Positions 9,946 through 20,000 of a stretch of 64,000 nucleotides of DNA are shown here, piece after piece. Source of the DNA: Deltaproteobacteria bacterium (lineage in GTDB: Bacteria; Myxococcota_A; UBA796; GCA-2862545); NCBI GenBank assembly GCA_006226595.1, contig SBGP01000054.1:1-64000 (forward strand), in the 5' to 3' direction. The stretch's first letter is position 1; the number at the start of each line of letters is the position of its first letter. Position numbers and translations under genes: made by a program. The notes under the pieces are model-generated. The model was given only the letters and a program-made list of their open reading frames with translations. It did no database searches and was not told the origin of the DNA.

Positions 9946-10230
9946 TTACATCCCGGAGTCGGCGATGCCGTCGACGCCGTCGCAGTTCTGGTCGATGCCG
10001 TCGCCCTCGGGGTCGTCGGCCCCCGGGTAGATGCTGGCGTCGCTGTCGTCGCAGTCCTCGAAGTTCGAGTACCCGTCGTTGTCGTCGTCGACCTCGGGCA
10101 TGCCGTACAGCGCGTTGCCGCCGCCGGCACAGCCGGGGAGCCCGGCGGTCAGACCGAGGAGCAGTGCGGCGGCAGCCGTCGATCGGCACAGGGGGCAGGC
10201 GAAGTCGTCGCGGTGCAGGCAGCCGGGCAT
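9946..10230 (-). CDS. Short lipoprotein, Cys/His-rich N-terminus and MopE-type motif
   Basis: 94 residues. The N-terminus is odd for a lipoprotein: MPGCLHRDDFACPLCRS carries a Cys/His cluster (C4, H6, C12, C15) before the hydrophobic stretch AAAALLLGLTAG and the lipobox LPGC. The mature part is a MopE-type acidic motif (DDDNDGYSNFEDCDDSDA, then DGIDQNCDG), the Asp-rich putative metal-binding repeat of Myxococcota surface proteins, probably calcium-binding. A paralogue lies at 11297-11572 with the same layout. The ATG at 10230 is chosen because both copies begin identically there. Confidence 0.8.
   Translation of the reverse strand: MPGCLHRDDFACPLCRSTAAAALLLGLTAGLPGCAGGGNALYGMPEVDDDNDGYSNFEDCDDSDASIYPGADDPEGDGIDQNCDGVDGIADSGM
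9960..10230. repeat. Long direct repeat, copy 1
   Basis: This covers most of the lipoprotein gene at 9946-10230. It aligns closely at DNA level with 11310-11572, including the block from GTCGATGCCGTCGCCC through the Asp codons and the start region GCAGGCAGCCGGGCAT. The two copies are in the same orientation about 1.35 kb apart, so they are direct repeats. Confidence 0.75.
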
Positions 10231-10322
10231 GGGTCCCTCGGGAGGCGTCGAGGATACCAGGAGGGCAGGGCGAGACACGCTTTCGCGTGTTGGTGGCTCT
10301 TCTCGACAGGCCGGGAGGTTTC

Positions 10323-11300
10323 ATGCGCATCACGCACCTGTCTCCACTCTTCGTCGCCATGGCGGCGCCCACCGCGTTCGCCCAGTCTCCGGAGCTGGTG
10401 TCGGGCCAGTCCTCCATGTCCGCGTGCCTCGCGGACGAGACGTGCGCGGAGCGGGTCACCGGGCTGCTCGGCGAGACGATGACCGAGTACGGCTTCCTGC
10501 TCGACTCCGAGCCCATGGCGACCTCTGCGCTGGCGTCGCGCGGCAACAGCCCGATCTTCGAGCTCCGCCTGGACGGCGCGACCCTCGGCCCGCGCAACGA
10601 GCTCGAGCAGCAGGTGCCCATCATCCCGGGGCTTCCGCGGCTGAGCATGGGCTGGCTCGTCGGCTCCACCACCTACAACGAGCCCACCCCGCAGCTCGCG
10701 TTCGGCGTGACGCTGCTGCCCTCGGTGCGTGCGGGCGACAGCCTGTTCGCCAGTGGTCAGTTCGACGCGTCCATCGCAGTGCCCGTCGCGGGACCGGCGC
10801 TGTGGGTGGGCGGAGGCCTGTCCTACGGTACTGCGCGGGTCGAGCTGCCGCTGTTCGGCGCCGAGTCGCAGCTCGAAGCCATCGAGGAGGACACGGGCCA
10901 CCCGATCGCGCGCACCGCGTGCGAGGAGCCGTGCATCGACTGGTTCCGCCAGCATGTGGGAACCGCGCGCCTCGGCTTCTCGCTCGACCCGGCGCCCGGA
11001 TTCTTCGCATGGGGGCGGGGCAGTGCCGCACTCGTGCACCACCGCTTCGACGTCGGCTACGACGACACCTCGTGGCGCCTGCGCCGACTGCAGCTCGGCG
11101 CCAACGCTGGGCTGGGCGTGCGCGCGGGGACCTACCAGCTCGCGGCCAGCGGCACCGTGGCCCTCCGCCCCGAGGCGCTGTCGACGACGGGCGCGCGTAC
11201 GCTCACGAAGGTCTCGGTGACGATGAGCTGGCGGCTCGGACGTCCGCGCATCCGTCACGAGGTCGAGCACGACACGCGGGCGCCGCTTCCGGAACCCTAG
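10323..11300 (+). CDS. Outer-membrane beta-barrel-like protein
   Basis: 325 residues. The N-terminus (MRITHLSPLFVAMAAPTAFA-Q) is a standard signal peptide. The body alternates polar and hydrophobic residues in strand-like blocks (LSMGWLVGST, LAFGVTLLPSV, ALWVGGGLSYGTARVEL, LQLGANAGLGVRAGTYQLA) and its last such strand is VSVTMSWRL, as in barrels. Four Cys near SACLADETCAE and ACEEPCIDW may form disulfides. No specific family is recognised. It lies between two copies of a small lipoprotein gene on the opposite strand, and its TAG overlaps the stop of the downstream copy (CTAG). Confidence 0.7.
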   Translation: MRITHLSPLFVAMAAPTAFAQSPELVSGQSSMSACLADETCAERVTGLLGETMTEYGFLLDSEPMATSALASRGNSPIFELRLDGATLGPRNELEQQVPIIPGLPRLSMGWLVGSTTYNEPTPQLAFGVTLLPSVRAGDSLFASGQFDASIAVPVAGPALWVGGGLSYGTARVELPLFGAESQLEAIEEDTGHPIARTACEEPCIDWFRQHVGTARLGFSLDPAPGFFAWGRGSAALVHHRFDVGYDDTSWRLRRLQLGANAGLGVRAGTYQLAASGTVALRPEALSTTGARTLTKVSVTMSWRLGRPRIRHEVEHDTRAPLPEP

Positions 11301-11572
11301 CCGTCGCTTCCGTCACAGTCCTGGTCGATGCCGTCGCCCATCGGGTCGTCGGCCCCCGGGTAGATGCTCGCGTCGCCGTCGTCGCAGTCCTCACCGGCGT
11401 CGTACCCGTCGTTGTCGTCGTCGACCATGACCGCGCCGTACAGCGCCGAGGGGCCGCTATCTTCGCTTCCGGTGGGGCCTGCGCAGGCGGTCAGCCCGAG
11501 GAGCAGCACGGCGGCGGCCGAGTTCCGGCAGAAGGGGCAGGGGACGTCGTCGCGATGCAGGCAGCCGGGCAT
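11297..11572 (-). CDS. Short lipoprotein, paralogue of the 9946 gene
   Basis: 91 residues with the same plan as its neighbour: MPGCLHRDDVPCPFCRN (C4, H6, C12, C15), a hydrophobic stretch AAAVLLLGLTAC that ends in a lipobox (LTAC), a Gly/Ser linker, then the acidic motif DDDNDGYDAGEDCDDGDA and DGIDQDCDGSDG. The two proteins are most alike at the Cys/His N-terminus and in the Asp motif and differ in the linker, so both ends are probably under selection. Function unknown; calcium binding by the Asp motif is likely from the family. Confidence 0.8.
   Translation of the reverse strand: MPGCLHRDDVPCPFCRNSAAAVLLLGLTACAGPTGSEDSGPSALYGAVMVDDDNDGYDAGEDCDDGDASIYPGADDPMGDGIDQDCDGSDG
11310..11572. repeat. 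Long direct repeat, copy 2
   Basis: This is the partner of 9960-10230. The similarity stops just beyond the ATG, where the upstream sequences diverge, and drops in the linker codons. The pair brackets the beta-barrel-like gene. Confidence 0.75.
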
Positions 11573-11626
11573 GCGCCCTCCGAGAAGATGGGTCCATCCT
11601 CGCCGATGGCGACGGCGCTGTAAACG

Positions 11627-12901
<1,275 letters not shown>

Positions 12902-13015
12902 GTCGGTCTCTCGCGGAAAGAGGGGGCAGCCCACGCTTAGCTGGCTGCTCCGCCGTCGGCGAACCGGCACGCGCCAACACCCTCGGCTAGGGTGGGCCGG
13001 CTACCGCGAGTGCTC

Positions 13016-14128
13016 ATGCGCGACATGCTCCTCCTCCACCGCCTGCCCCGCGCCAGGTGGGCCCAGGCCCGCTCCTGGTTTGGGGGCCTGCCTCGTCTCG
13101 ACCAGCCCTGGCCTCGGGGGGCAGCCGGTCCGCTCAGCTTCGCCGCTCAGCTCGACCTCGCCGAGGCCGCCGAGGCCTTCCCGGGGACGTGGCCGCTTCC
13201 GCGAGAGGGCCACCTCGCGGTGTTTCTGGGTCCCACCGACGACCGTCTGTGCGCGGTGCTCCACGTGCGCACGCCGGGCGAAGAGACGCCGATCCCGGAG
13301 GACGCGCTGCCCGTGGGCGGCCTGTCCGGCGAGTACACGCCTGGCGAGCGGGTCGCCGACGTACCGGTGTCCTGGCCTCGCTGGCCGGTTGGTTTTCGCG
13401 GCCTGCCCGCGCTCCCCGAGGACGACCCCGAGGACGCCGCTGCCCGCGAGCGCCAGCAGCAGCGGGCGGTGGATGCGTGCATGGCACGACGCGGCTCGCT
13501 CGATCCGGGCTGGATCGGTGAGCGCCTGGGGCTCGCGCTGCCCGTGTGGTGGCGGACGGCGCGGATCCTGGCGGATCAGCTGGAGAGGGTGGCCGACGCG
13601 CGCCCCACGCCTGGCTTCTTCGGGCGACTGCTGTCCGGGCCGGATGTCTTCGGCGCGTTCGTCGCGGAGGTTCGCGAGTGGGTCGACGGATACGACCCGA
13701 ACGACGCCATGAGCGAAGCCGACGTCGTGAGGCTCGATGCCTACCTCGAGAGGGTTCGCGGCGAGCACAAGGCCGCGTGTGGCTACCGCGTCACGCGGCG
13801 GCGTGCGCCGCTGCACCAGCTCGCCCTTCGCGCCATGGTCCGCGGCGACGAGGCGGCGTGGCAGGCACTCCCGGAGCCCGTGCGGACCGAGGTCGACACG
13901 CACCATCTGCTCTCGGAGCACTGGCACCAGGTGCTCGGGGATCCGGTGGCCATCCAGGGCAACGCCGTGGTCGAGCACGCGGGTGACCTGCTCCTGCTCC
14001 AGCTCGTGTACGACGAGCTCATGGACTGGGAGTGGGGCGACATGGGCGCCTACCAGCTGTGGATCTCGCCGGAGGACGCCGCGGACGGCGACTTCTCGAG
14101 GGTCGAGATCACCTTCGAGTGCGGCTAG
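13016..14128 (+). CDS. DUF1963 (YwqG-like) protein
   Basis: 370 residues from ATG 13016; a GTG at 12992 is possible. The N-terminal half has the DUF1963 pattern: WFGGLPRLDQPWPRG, then GPLSFAAQLDLAEAAEAFPG, then an EYTPGERVADVPV segment. The C-terminal part continues the family with GNAVVEHAGDLLLLQLVYDE and a final WGDMGAYQLWISPEDAADGDFSRV. The biochemical role of DUF1963 proteins is not established. It lies inside the threonine gene region but on the opposite strand, so there is no sign of a metabolic link. Confidence 0.85.
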   Translation: MRDMLLLHRLPRARWAQARSWFGGLPRLDQPWPRGAAGPLSFAAQLDLAEAAEAFPGTWPLPREGHLAVFLGPTDDRLCAVLHVRTPGEETPIPEDALPVGGLSGEYTPGERVADVPVSWPRWPVGFRGLPALPEDDPEDAAARERQQQRAVDACMARRGSLDPGWIGERLGLALPVWWRTARILADQLERVADARPTPGFFGRLLSGPDVFGAFVAEVREWVDGYDPNDAMSEADVVRLDAYLERVRGEHKAACGYRVTRRRAPLHQLALRAMVRGDEAAWQALPEPVRTEVDTHHLLSEHWHQVLGDPVAIQGNAVVEHAGDLLLLQLVYDELMDWEWGDMGAYQLWISPEDAADGDFSRVEITFECG

Positions 14129-14135
14129 CAGCCTG

Positions 14136-15065
14136 CTAGAGCGAGACCCGCCGCGCGCCCGGCGCCGTCGCCTTGGACACGTGGAGCACCGAGTTCAGCC
14201 CCGCCGCGGCGAAGGCGGTCTGCATCGCGGCGCCGACCTCACGAGCGGAGCGACGGCTGCGGCACAAGGCGAACACGGCGGGACCCGCGCCGCTGATGCT
14301 CGCGCCGAGGGCTCCGTGGGACAGCGCGGTGTCGATGACCTCGGTGCAGCCCGGGATGAGCTTGGCGCGAGCCGGGGTGACGACCTCGTCGGTCACCGAG
14401 CGACCGAGCAGCGACAGGTCGCCCGAGAAGCAGGCGGCGACCATGCTCGCGAGGTTCGCGCTGTTGCGGATCATCGCCGACAGCGGGACCTCGTCGGGAA
14501 GCACCGCGCGGGCCTTCTTCGTCTCGAGCACGAAGTCGGGCGACACGACGGCGACGACCAGTTCCTCGGGGATGGGCAGCCGGACGACATCGACGGGGTC
14601 CACGCCGCGCACGAGCACCAGCCCGCCGAGCAGGGCCGGAGCGAGGTTGTCGGCGTGGCGGCCACTCACGTGAGCCTCGGCATCGAGGCAGGGCTCGATG
14701 AGCTCGCTCTTGCGCAGCGGCGAGCCGACGAGCAGGTTCACCGCCATGGCGGCGGCCGCGGCGCTCGAGGCGCTCGATCCCAGACCCGAGCCGATCGGCA
14801 GGCCCTTGTGGAGACTCAGCTCGATGCCGACGTCGACGCCGGCGCGCTTGAGCGTGGAGATGGCGGCGATGCCGGCGGTGTTGTCCTCTGCGTCGCGAGG
14901 CAGTACGCCGTTGTCCCCGGTGATGGCGGCGATGCGGACGCCCGGGTGGTCCGAGAGGCGCGCGGTGACCGTGTCTCCGGGGCCCTCGAGGGCGAGTCCG
15001 AGGATGTCGAAGCCCGCGGCGAGGTTGGCGACGGTGGCGGGCGCGTAGGCGGAGACCGCGCTCAT
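14136..15065 (-). CDS. thrB: Homoserine kinase
   Basis: 309 residues. This GHMP-family kinase phosphorylates homoserine with ATP. The N-terminal PATVANLAAGFDILGLAL is the ThrB substrate-site motif, GLPIGSGLGSSASSAAAAAM is the GHMP ATP loop, and GASISGAGPAVFALC is the third conserved motif. Length is standard. Its ATG overlaps the thrA TGA as ATGA, so thrA and thrB are coupled and expressed together. Confidence 0.96.
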   Translation of the reverse strand: MSAVSAYAPATVANLAAGFDILGLALEGPGDTVTARLSDHPGVRIAAITGDNGVLPRDAEDNTAGIAAISTLKRAGVDVGIELSLHKGLPIGSGLGSSASSAAAAAMAVNLLVGSPLRKSELIEPCLDAEAHVSGRHADNLAPALLGGLVLVRGVDPVDVVRLPIPEELVVAVVSPDFVLETKKARAVLPDEVPLSAMIRNSANLASMVAACFSGDLSLLGRSVTDEVVTPARAKLIPGCTEVIDTALSHGALGASISGAGPAVFALCRSRRSAREVGAAMQTAFAAAGLNSVLHVSKATAPGARRVSL

Positions 15066-17584
15066 CGGGTCCTCCTCTCGGCGGCGATGCGGAACAGGTC
15101 GCCGAGCACGCCCATTGCGGTGACGTCGATGCCGGCGCCCGGCCCGGTGATCACCAGGGGGCGGCTCGCGTAGCGCTCGGAGTGCAGGACGAGGATGTTG
15201 TCGGTGCCCTGGAGTCGCCCGATCGGCGAGTCCGCGGGAACGGCGGTCGGTGCGACGCGGATGGTGTCCGCGGTGACGGTGGCCACGTAGCGCAGGGCCT
15301 CGCCACGCTCGGCGAGCTCGGCGACCCGCGCGCTCATCGCGTCGTCGAGGGTGCGAAGCCTCGCGAACAGCTCTTCCAGCGGGAGACCGGCCCACTCGGC
15401 GGGCACGAGGCCCTCGAGCTGCACCGGGAGGTCCGGGGCCAGGCCCGTCCAGCGAGCGAGAATGGTGGCCTTGCGCGCGACGTCGGCGCCGCACAGGTCG
15501 GCGACCGGATCGGGCTCGGTGTAGCCGTTGGCGTGCGCCTCGCGGACGACCTCCGACAGCTTCTGACCCGCTTCGAGGCCGGTCATCACGTAGCCGAGCG
15601 TGCCCGACAGGCAGCCGAGGGCCGAGGTGAGGGCATCGCCGGTGGCGAGCAGCATCTCGAGGGTGTCGACGATGGGCAGTCCGGCGCCGACCGTGGCCTC
15701 GGCACGCAGCAGCTGGCCGCGCTCGCCGAGTCGCGCCTCCAGCGAGCGGTACGCGTCGAGCGAGCCCGCGAGCGGCACCTTGTTTGCGGTGACCACGTCC
15801 ATGCCCGCGTCGATGGCGGCGTGAAACGCGGGAACCGTGGCGTCCGAGGCGGTGCAGTCGACGAGCACCGGCTTCACCAGGCGCCAGCGGGCTGCTTCGG
15901 CGACGAAGGCCGCCGGGTCCGAGGTCGCGGCAGCTCCGTGCATGGCGGCGACCCGCGTGCCGCCGGCCTTCGCGGCGAGCACGGCGCCGAGGTCCTCGAT
16001 GCCCGCGGGTGCGAGCAGGAAGCCGGAGCTGTCGGCAAGTCCGACCACGCGGATATCCACGCCGAAGCGTGCCTTTGCGTGGGCCTTTCGCGACTCGACC
16101 AGCTCGAGGAAGCGTCGGCCGACCGAGCCACAGCCGAGGAGGAGCACGTCGAGGCCCTCTCGCGCGTCGAGGCCCGTATCCAGGCGGTCGAGGCCGAACT
16201 TGCGGTGTACCGAGCGGATGGCGGCGGGAATCGCCGACTCCTCGACGGCCACCGAGATGTTGAGCTCGGAGGAACCCTGGGCGATAGCGAGGACGTTCAC
16301 ACCGCCTTCGGCCATGGCCGTGAAGATGCGCGCGGCGATGCCCTTGTGCTGGGCCATGCCCAGGCCGACGGCGGCGACGAGGCCGACGCCCGGCCGGACC
16401 TCCACCTCCTCGACGAGACCGGCGGACAGGTCCTGGCGGAACTCGCGGCGCAGCACCGCCTCGGCCTCCGCCGACTGGTCGGCGGGCACGGCGATGCAGA
16501 TGCTCGACTCGGACGAGGACTGCGAGATCATCGTCACGCTGATGTCGCGCGAGGCGAGCGCGCCGAACATGCGGGCTGCGACGCCGGGAACGCCGGCCAT
16601 GCCCTTGCCCTCGAGAGAGACGAGTGCCTGTCCCTTCACCGCGGAGATGCCCTTGACCGGGTGCGAGCCCGGCGAGAAGCGCCCGTCGACGACCGTGCCC
16701 GTGAGCTCGGGCTCCATCGAGCACTTCGTCCACACGGGGATGCCCTTCGCGACGACGGGAATCATCGTGCGCTGATGGAGCACCTTGGCGCCGTAGAACG
16801 AGAGCTCGGCGGCCTCGCGGTAGTTGAGGTGGGTGAGGGGGCGAGCCTCGGGCACGATGCGCGGATCGGCGGAGTACACCCCGTCCACGTCGGTCCAGAT
16901 CGTGACTTCGTCAGCGTCGAGGGCCGCCGCGAGCACGGTGGCGGTCAGGTCGCTGCCGCCGCGGCCGAGGGTCGTGGTCGCCCCGTCCGGCGCCCGGCCC
17001 GTGAACCCGGTGACCACGCAGATGGTGCCCGCGTCGAGGTGAGGCTGCAGCGCGGCCCGCGTGGTGCGGTCGGCGACGCCGGCGAGCGGGTTCGCGGCAC
17101 CGAAGTTGCCGTCGGTCTCGAGGAAGGTGTCCGCGTCGATGGCGATGGCGTGTCCGCCCTGGGCGCGGATGGAAGCGGCGACCATGCGGATCGCCAGCTT
17201 CTCGCCGGTGCACAGCACCCGATCGGTCGCGCGGGGCGGGACCTCGCCGAGCTGGACCACCGCGGCGAGCAGGGCCTCGATGTCGTCGAGCAGCGCATCG
17301 AGCTCGGCGACGAGACCCTCGCACTCGTCCGCGGCCGCCAGCGAGCGGGCCGTGTCGCGATGGCGCTGCCGCATCGCGGCGAAGTCGGCGGTGGCCGCCG
17401 CCAGATCGCCGCTGGCCGCCTGTTGGGCCGCGCCGACCAGGGCGTCGGTAACGCCGCTCATCGCTGAACTCACCACCACCAGCTGGCACCGCTCGGCCGC
17501 GGCGATGGACAGTCGCGCGGCGTGGGCGATGCGCTCGGCGTTGCCGACGCTGGTGCCTCCGAACTTGTGGACTTCGAGTCGCAT
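15062..17584 (-). CDS. thrA: Bifunctional aspartokinase / homoserine dehydrogenase
   Basis: 840 residues, the usual length of the fused enzyme. The start is the ATG giving [14 protein letters not shown]; an upstream ATG adds 24 residues with no family support. Order: aspartokinase domain with KFGGTSV (7-13), [15 protein letters not shown] and [14 protein letters not shown]; two ACT-type regulatory segments ([18 protein letters not shown] and [18 protein letters not shown]); then homoserine dehydrogenase with the NAD(P) loop [35 protein letters not shown] and [13 protein letters not shown]. It makes aspartyl phosphate and homoserine, flanking the semialdehyde step. ACT segments suggest feedback by threonine or a related amino acid. 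No asd gene is seen in the window. Confidence 0.96.
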   Translation of the reverse strand: MRLEVHKFGGTSVGNAERIAHAARLSIAAAERCQLVVVSSAMSGVTDALVGAAQQAASGDLAAATADFAAMRQRHRDTARSLAAADECEGLVAELDALLDDIEALLAAVVQLGEVPPRATDRVLCTGEKLAIRMVAASIRAQGGHAIAIDADTFLETDGNFGAANPLAGVADRTTRAALQPHLDAGTICVVTGFTGRAPDGATTTLGRGGSDLTATVLAAALDADEVTIWTDVDGVYSADPRIVPEARPLTHLNYREAAELSFYGAKVLHQRTMIPVVAKGIPVWTKCSMEPELTGTVVDGRFSPGSHPVKGISAVKGQALVSLEGKGMAGVPGVAARMFGALASRDISVTMISQSSSESSICIAVPADQSAEAEAVLRREFRQDLSAGLVEEVEVRPGVGLVAAVGLGMAQHKGIAARIFTAMAEGGVNVLAIAQGSSELNISVAVEESAIPAAIRSVHRKFGLDRLDTGLDAREGLDVLLLGCGSVGRRFLELVESRKAHAKARFGVDIRVVGLADSSGFLLAPAGIEDLGAVLAAKAGGTRVAAMHGAAATSDPAAFVAEAARWRLVKPVLVDCTASDATVPAFHAAIDAGMDVVTANKVPLAGSLDAYRSLEARLGERGQLLRAEATVGAGLPIVDTLEMLLATGDALTSALGCLSGTLGYVMTGLEAGQKLSEVVREAHANGYTEPDPVADLCGADVARKATILARWTGLAPDLPVQLEGLVPAEWAGLPLEELFARLRTLDDAMSARVAELAERGEALRYVATVTADTIRVAPTAVPADSPIGRLQGTDNILVLHSERYASRPLVITGPGAGIDVTAMGVLGDLFRIAAERRTR

Positions 17585-17668
17585 GACCAGGCGCTTAGCC
17601 TGCTCGGCACGCGGGTGTGAGCCGGGAAGGCACGAAAACCGCGGCGTCGGGCGCATGCCCGGTCGCGC

Positions 17669-18892
17669 TCACGCGGCGGCGGGGTCCGCGGGCTCCTCGA
17701 GGCCGGGCTCGGGCACCGCGACCGCGAGGATGATCGCGGCGAGCAGGGTCGCGACCGCCGCGATGCGAGCGTCGCCCGCGAAGCTGTACTTCGCGTAGAT
17801 CGGGCCGGCCGCGGCGGAGCCGAGCGCGAAGCCCACCTGGCTGGTCGACATCGACAGCGACAGCATCGTCCCGCGGTAGCGGTCCTCCACGATGGCGGTG
17901 AGCAGGGCGTTGAGCGGGCTGATGCGCATGGCCGCGGCGCTCATCACCAGGAAGAACAGCGGGTAGGCCCACCCGATGGAAGGCAGCATCGGCGTCAGGG
18001 CCATGAGGACGGCCACTCCGGCGCTTCCGGCGACGATCACGCCCTTGCGGCCGAGACGATCGGAGAGGCGGCCCGCGACGGGCGCCATGGTCGCGTTGGC
18101 GAGGCCGCCCGCGAGGAACATGAGTGCGACCTGGTCCGGGGTGGCGTGGAGCGAGGCCTCGAGCCACTTCGGCTGGTACACGATGAACATCGATACGCCG
18201 AGCATCATCATCGCGCCGGAGGTCACGAGGGCGAGGACCTCGCCGCGACCGAGCAGTGTGCGGTAGCTGTCCACGGCGCTGGCGAGCGTGAGCTGCCGCC
18301 CCTCGCGACCGCCCGGGTCGTGGAGCACCCGGCTCGCCAGGAAGAACGCGACGACCATCACCGCGCCGAGGATCAGGAACGGCGCCCGAAAATCCAGGCG
18401 ACTGGCCAGGGCCGAGCCCATGGGCACGCCGACGATCTGGCCGAAGGCCATGCCGCTCATCACCCAGCCCATGGCCCAGCCACGGCGGCTGTATGGGAAC
18501 ACGTCGCCGACGTAGGCGGCGGCCGCTCCGCTCATCAGGCCGCTGCACGCGCCGGCGAGCGCGCGCACCGCGAGCAGCTTGAGGTAGCTGTCGGCGAGAC
18601 CGTGAAGGAGGAGGGCACCTGCAAAGCCCGCGGTACCGAGGCGGAGGATCGTGCGGCGCCCGACCTTGTCGCTCACCGGCCCAGCGACGATCGCGAACAC
18701 ACCGACCGTCGCGGCGTAGGCGGTCACGAGCGAGCCGAGCAGCTCCTCGTCGACGTGGAGTACCGCCTCGATCCGCGGCAGCAGCGGCGCGATGATGAGG
18801 AACTGGCTGGAGACGGCGAACATCACGAGCCACAGCGTGAGCAGGATGAGCCAGTCGGGCGCTCGACCTGGGCTGGTGTCGGGTTGGTCCAC
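17669..18892 (-). CDS. MFS transporter
   Basis: 407 residues with about twelve membrane segments, starting at GTG 18892 (GGAGAG just upstream); an upstream GTG at 18958 is less likely. Motif A of the major facilitator superfamily appears as GPVSDKVGRRTIL after helix 2 and again as GRLSDRLGRKGVI in the second half. The pattern of short loops and Gly-rich helix 5 (GVPMGSALASRLDFRAPF) fits a drug or metabolite exporter of the DHA1 type. It is divergent from a LysR regulator, which is the usual arrangement for a ligand-induced exporter. The substrate is unknown. Confidence 0.88.
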   Translation of the reverse strand: MDQPDTSPGRAPDWLILLTLWLVMFAVSSQFLIIAPLLPRIEAVLHVDEELLGSLVTAYAATVGVFAIVAGPVSDKVGRRTILRLGTAGFAGALLLHGLADSYLKLLAVRALAGACSGLMSGAAAAYVGDVFPYSRRGWAMGWVMSGMAFGQIVGVPMGSALASRLDFRAPFLILGAVMVVAFFLASRVLHDPGGREGRQLTLASAVDSYRTLLGRGEVLALVTSGAMMMLGVSMFIVYQPKWLEASLHATPDQVALMFLAGGLANATMAPVAGRLSDRLGRKGVIVAGSAGVAVLMALTPMLPSIGWAYPLFFLVMSAAAMRISPLNALLTAIVEDRYRGTMLSLSMSTSQVGFALGSAAAGPIYAKYSFAGDARIAAVATLLAAIILAVAVPEPGLEEPADPAAA

Positions 18893-19070
18893 GCACTCTC
18901 CGGGCGACTCGGGCCAGTCAGGGCACGTAACCCGGGCGGCTGTTGCATTCCTCGTCACGGTCTGCGCCGCGGGGCGGGGAGTATTGCGTCAGGAAGCGTC
19001 ACGGCGCCTCGCAGTGGCGGAACAGGCGGATAGGAAAGCAACCCGCTGTTGCGACTCAGGAGACAACGCG
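18893..19070. promoter_or_regulatory. Divergent MFS / LysR control region
   Basis: A 178-bp gap separates the divergent MFS and LysR genes. The octamer CGTCACGG occurs twice (18953-18960 and 18997-19004, 44 bp apart, near four helical turns), with a near copy (CGTCAGGA) at 18987. These are candidate LysR-binding half-sites. The LysR gene has a good ribosome site (AGGAGA, 19058-19063). I cannot assign -10/-35 boxes. Confidence 0.4.
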
Positions 19071-19940
19071 ATGGACACCCTGGACAGCATGCGCTCGTTC
19101 GTGCGAGTGGTCGATACCGGAGGATTTTCCTCCGCTGCGCGGGAGCTCGGTCTTCCGAAGTCGACCGTCAGCCGGCAGGTGAGCCGCCTCGAGGACCGTC
19201 TCGGCGTCCGCCTGCTCAACCGCACCACACGCAGCTTGTCGCTGACGGATGTGGGGCGTGCCTACTACGAGCGCAGCCGTCGCATCGTCGAGGACGTCGA
19301 CGAGGCCGAGCTCGCGGTGACGCGCCTCTCGGATCACCCGACGGGCCTGCTCCGCGTCACGGCTCCGCTCACCTTCGGCCAGGACTTCCTCGGCGATCCC
19401 ATCGCGTCGTTCCTCGCGGCCAATCCGGACGTAGATGTCGAGGTCGACCTCTCGGACCGCGTCGTGGACCTCGTCGACGACGGCTATGACTGCGCCGTTC
19501 GCGTCGGCAAGCTCGCCGACTCCTCGATGGTCGCGCGCAAGCTCGGTCCGGCGAACATCGGCCTGTACGCGTCGCCCGCCTTCCTCGAGAGGCACGGAAC
19601 GCCGTCCGACGAGAAGGATCTGCGCCAGCTCGAGGTCTTCCAGTACAGCTTCTCCCGCTCCGCCAACGCGACCGGCGTGAGCACCTCGCGCCTGCGCTCG
19701 AACAACGGCGAGGTCCTTCGCGAGGCGGCGGTCGCCGGACTCGGCGTCGCGCAGCTTCCGGGGTTCATGGCCGCGCCCAGCGTGCAGAAGGGCGAGCTCG
19801 TGCCGATCCTGCCGTCGCTGACCAGCACGGGCGGCGTGTACGTGCTGTACCCGCACAACCGCCACCTCTCCGCGAAGGTCCGTGCGTTCGTCGACCACCT
19901 GGTCGACTGCTTCACGCCCGAGCCGCCGTGGGAGAAGTAG
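19071..19940 (+). CDS. LysR-family transcriptional regulator
   Basis: 289 residues. The N-terminal winged helix-turn-helix reads MRSFVRVVDTGGFSSAAREL, then STVSRQVSRLEDRLGVRLLNRTTR, typical of LysR. The effector-binding half shows DFLGDPIASFLAANPDVDVEVDL and GVYVLYPHNRHLSAKVRAFVDHL, the latter characteristic of the AaeR/PecT-type subgroup. It is divergent from the MFS gene and probably controls it and itself. The ligand cannot be read from sequence. Confidence 0.93.
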   Translation: MDTLDSMRSFVRVVDTGGFSSAARELGLPKSTVSRQVSRLEDRLGVRLLNRTTRSLSLTDVGRAYYERSRRIVEDVDEAELAVTRLSDHPTGLLRVTAPLTFGQDFLGDPIASFLAANPDVDVEVDLSDRVVDLVDDGYDCAVRVGKLADSSMVARKLGPANIGLYASPAFLERHGTPSDEKDLRQLEVFQYSFSRSANATGVSTSRLRSNNGEVLREAAVAGLGVAQLPGFMAAPSVQKGELVPILPSLTSTGGVYVLYPHNRHLSAKVRAFVDHLVDCFTPEPPWEK

Positions 19941-20000
19941 CAGGGTAGACTGCGCGCGGAGCTCGAAAGCTGCCCCGCGGGCTCCCCTCTCGGAGCTCGC

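Noticed and set aside
15182-17467. Long plus-strand frame of 761 codons
   Set aside because: It is antisense to thrA, with Gly/Arg/Glu/Asp-rich shadow composition.
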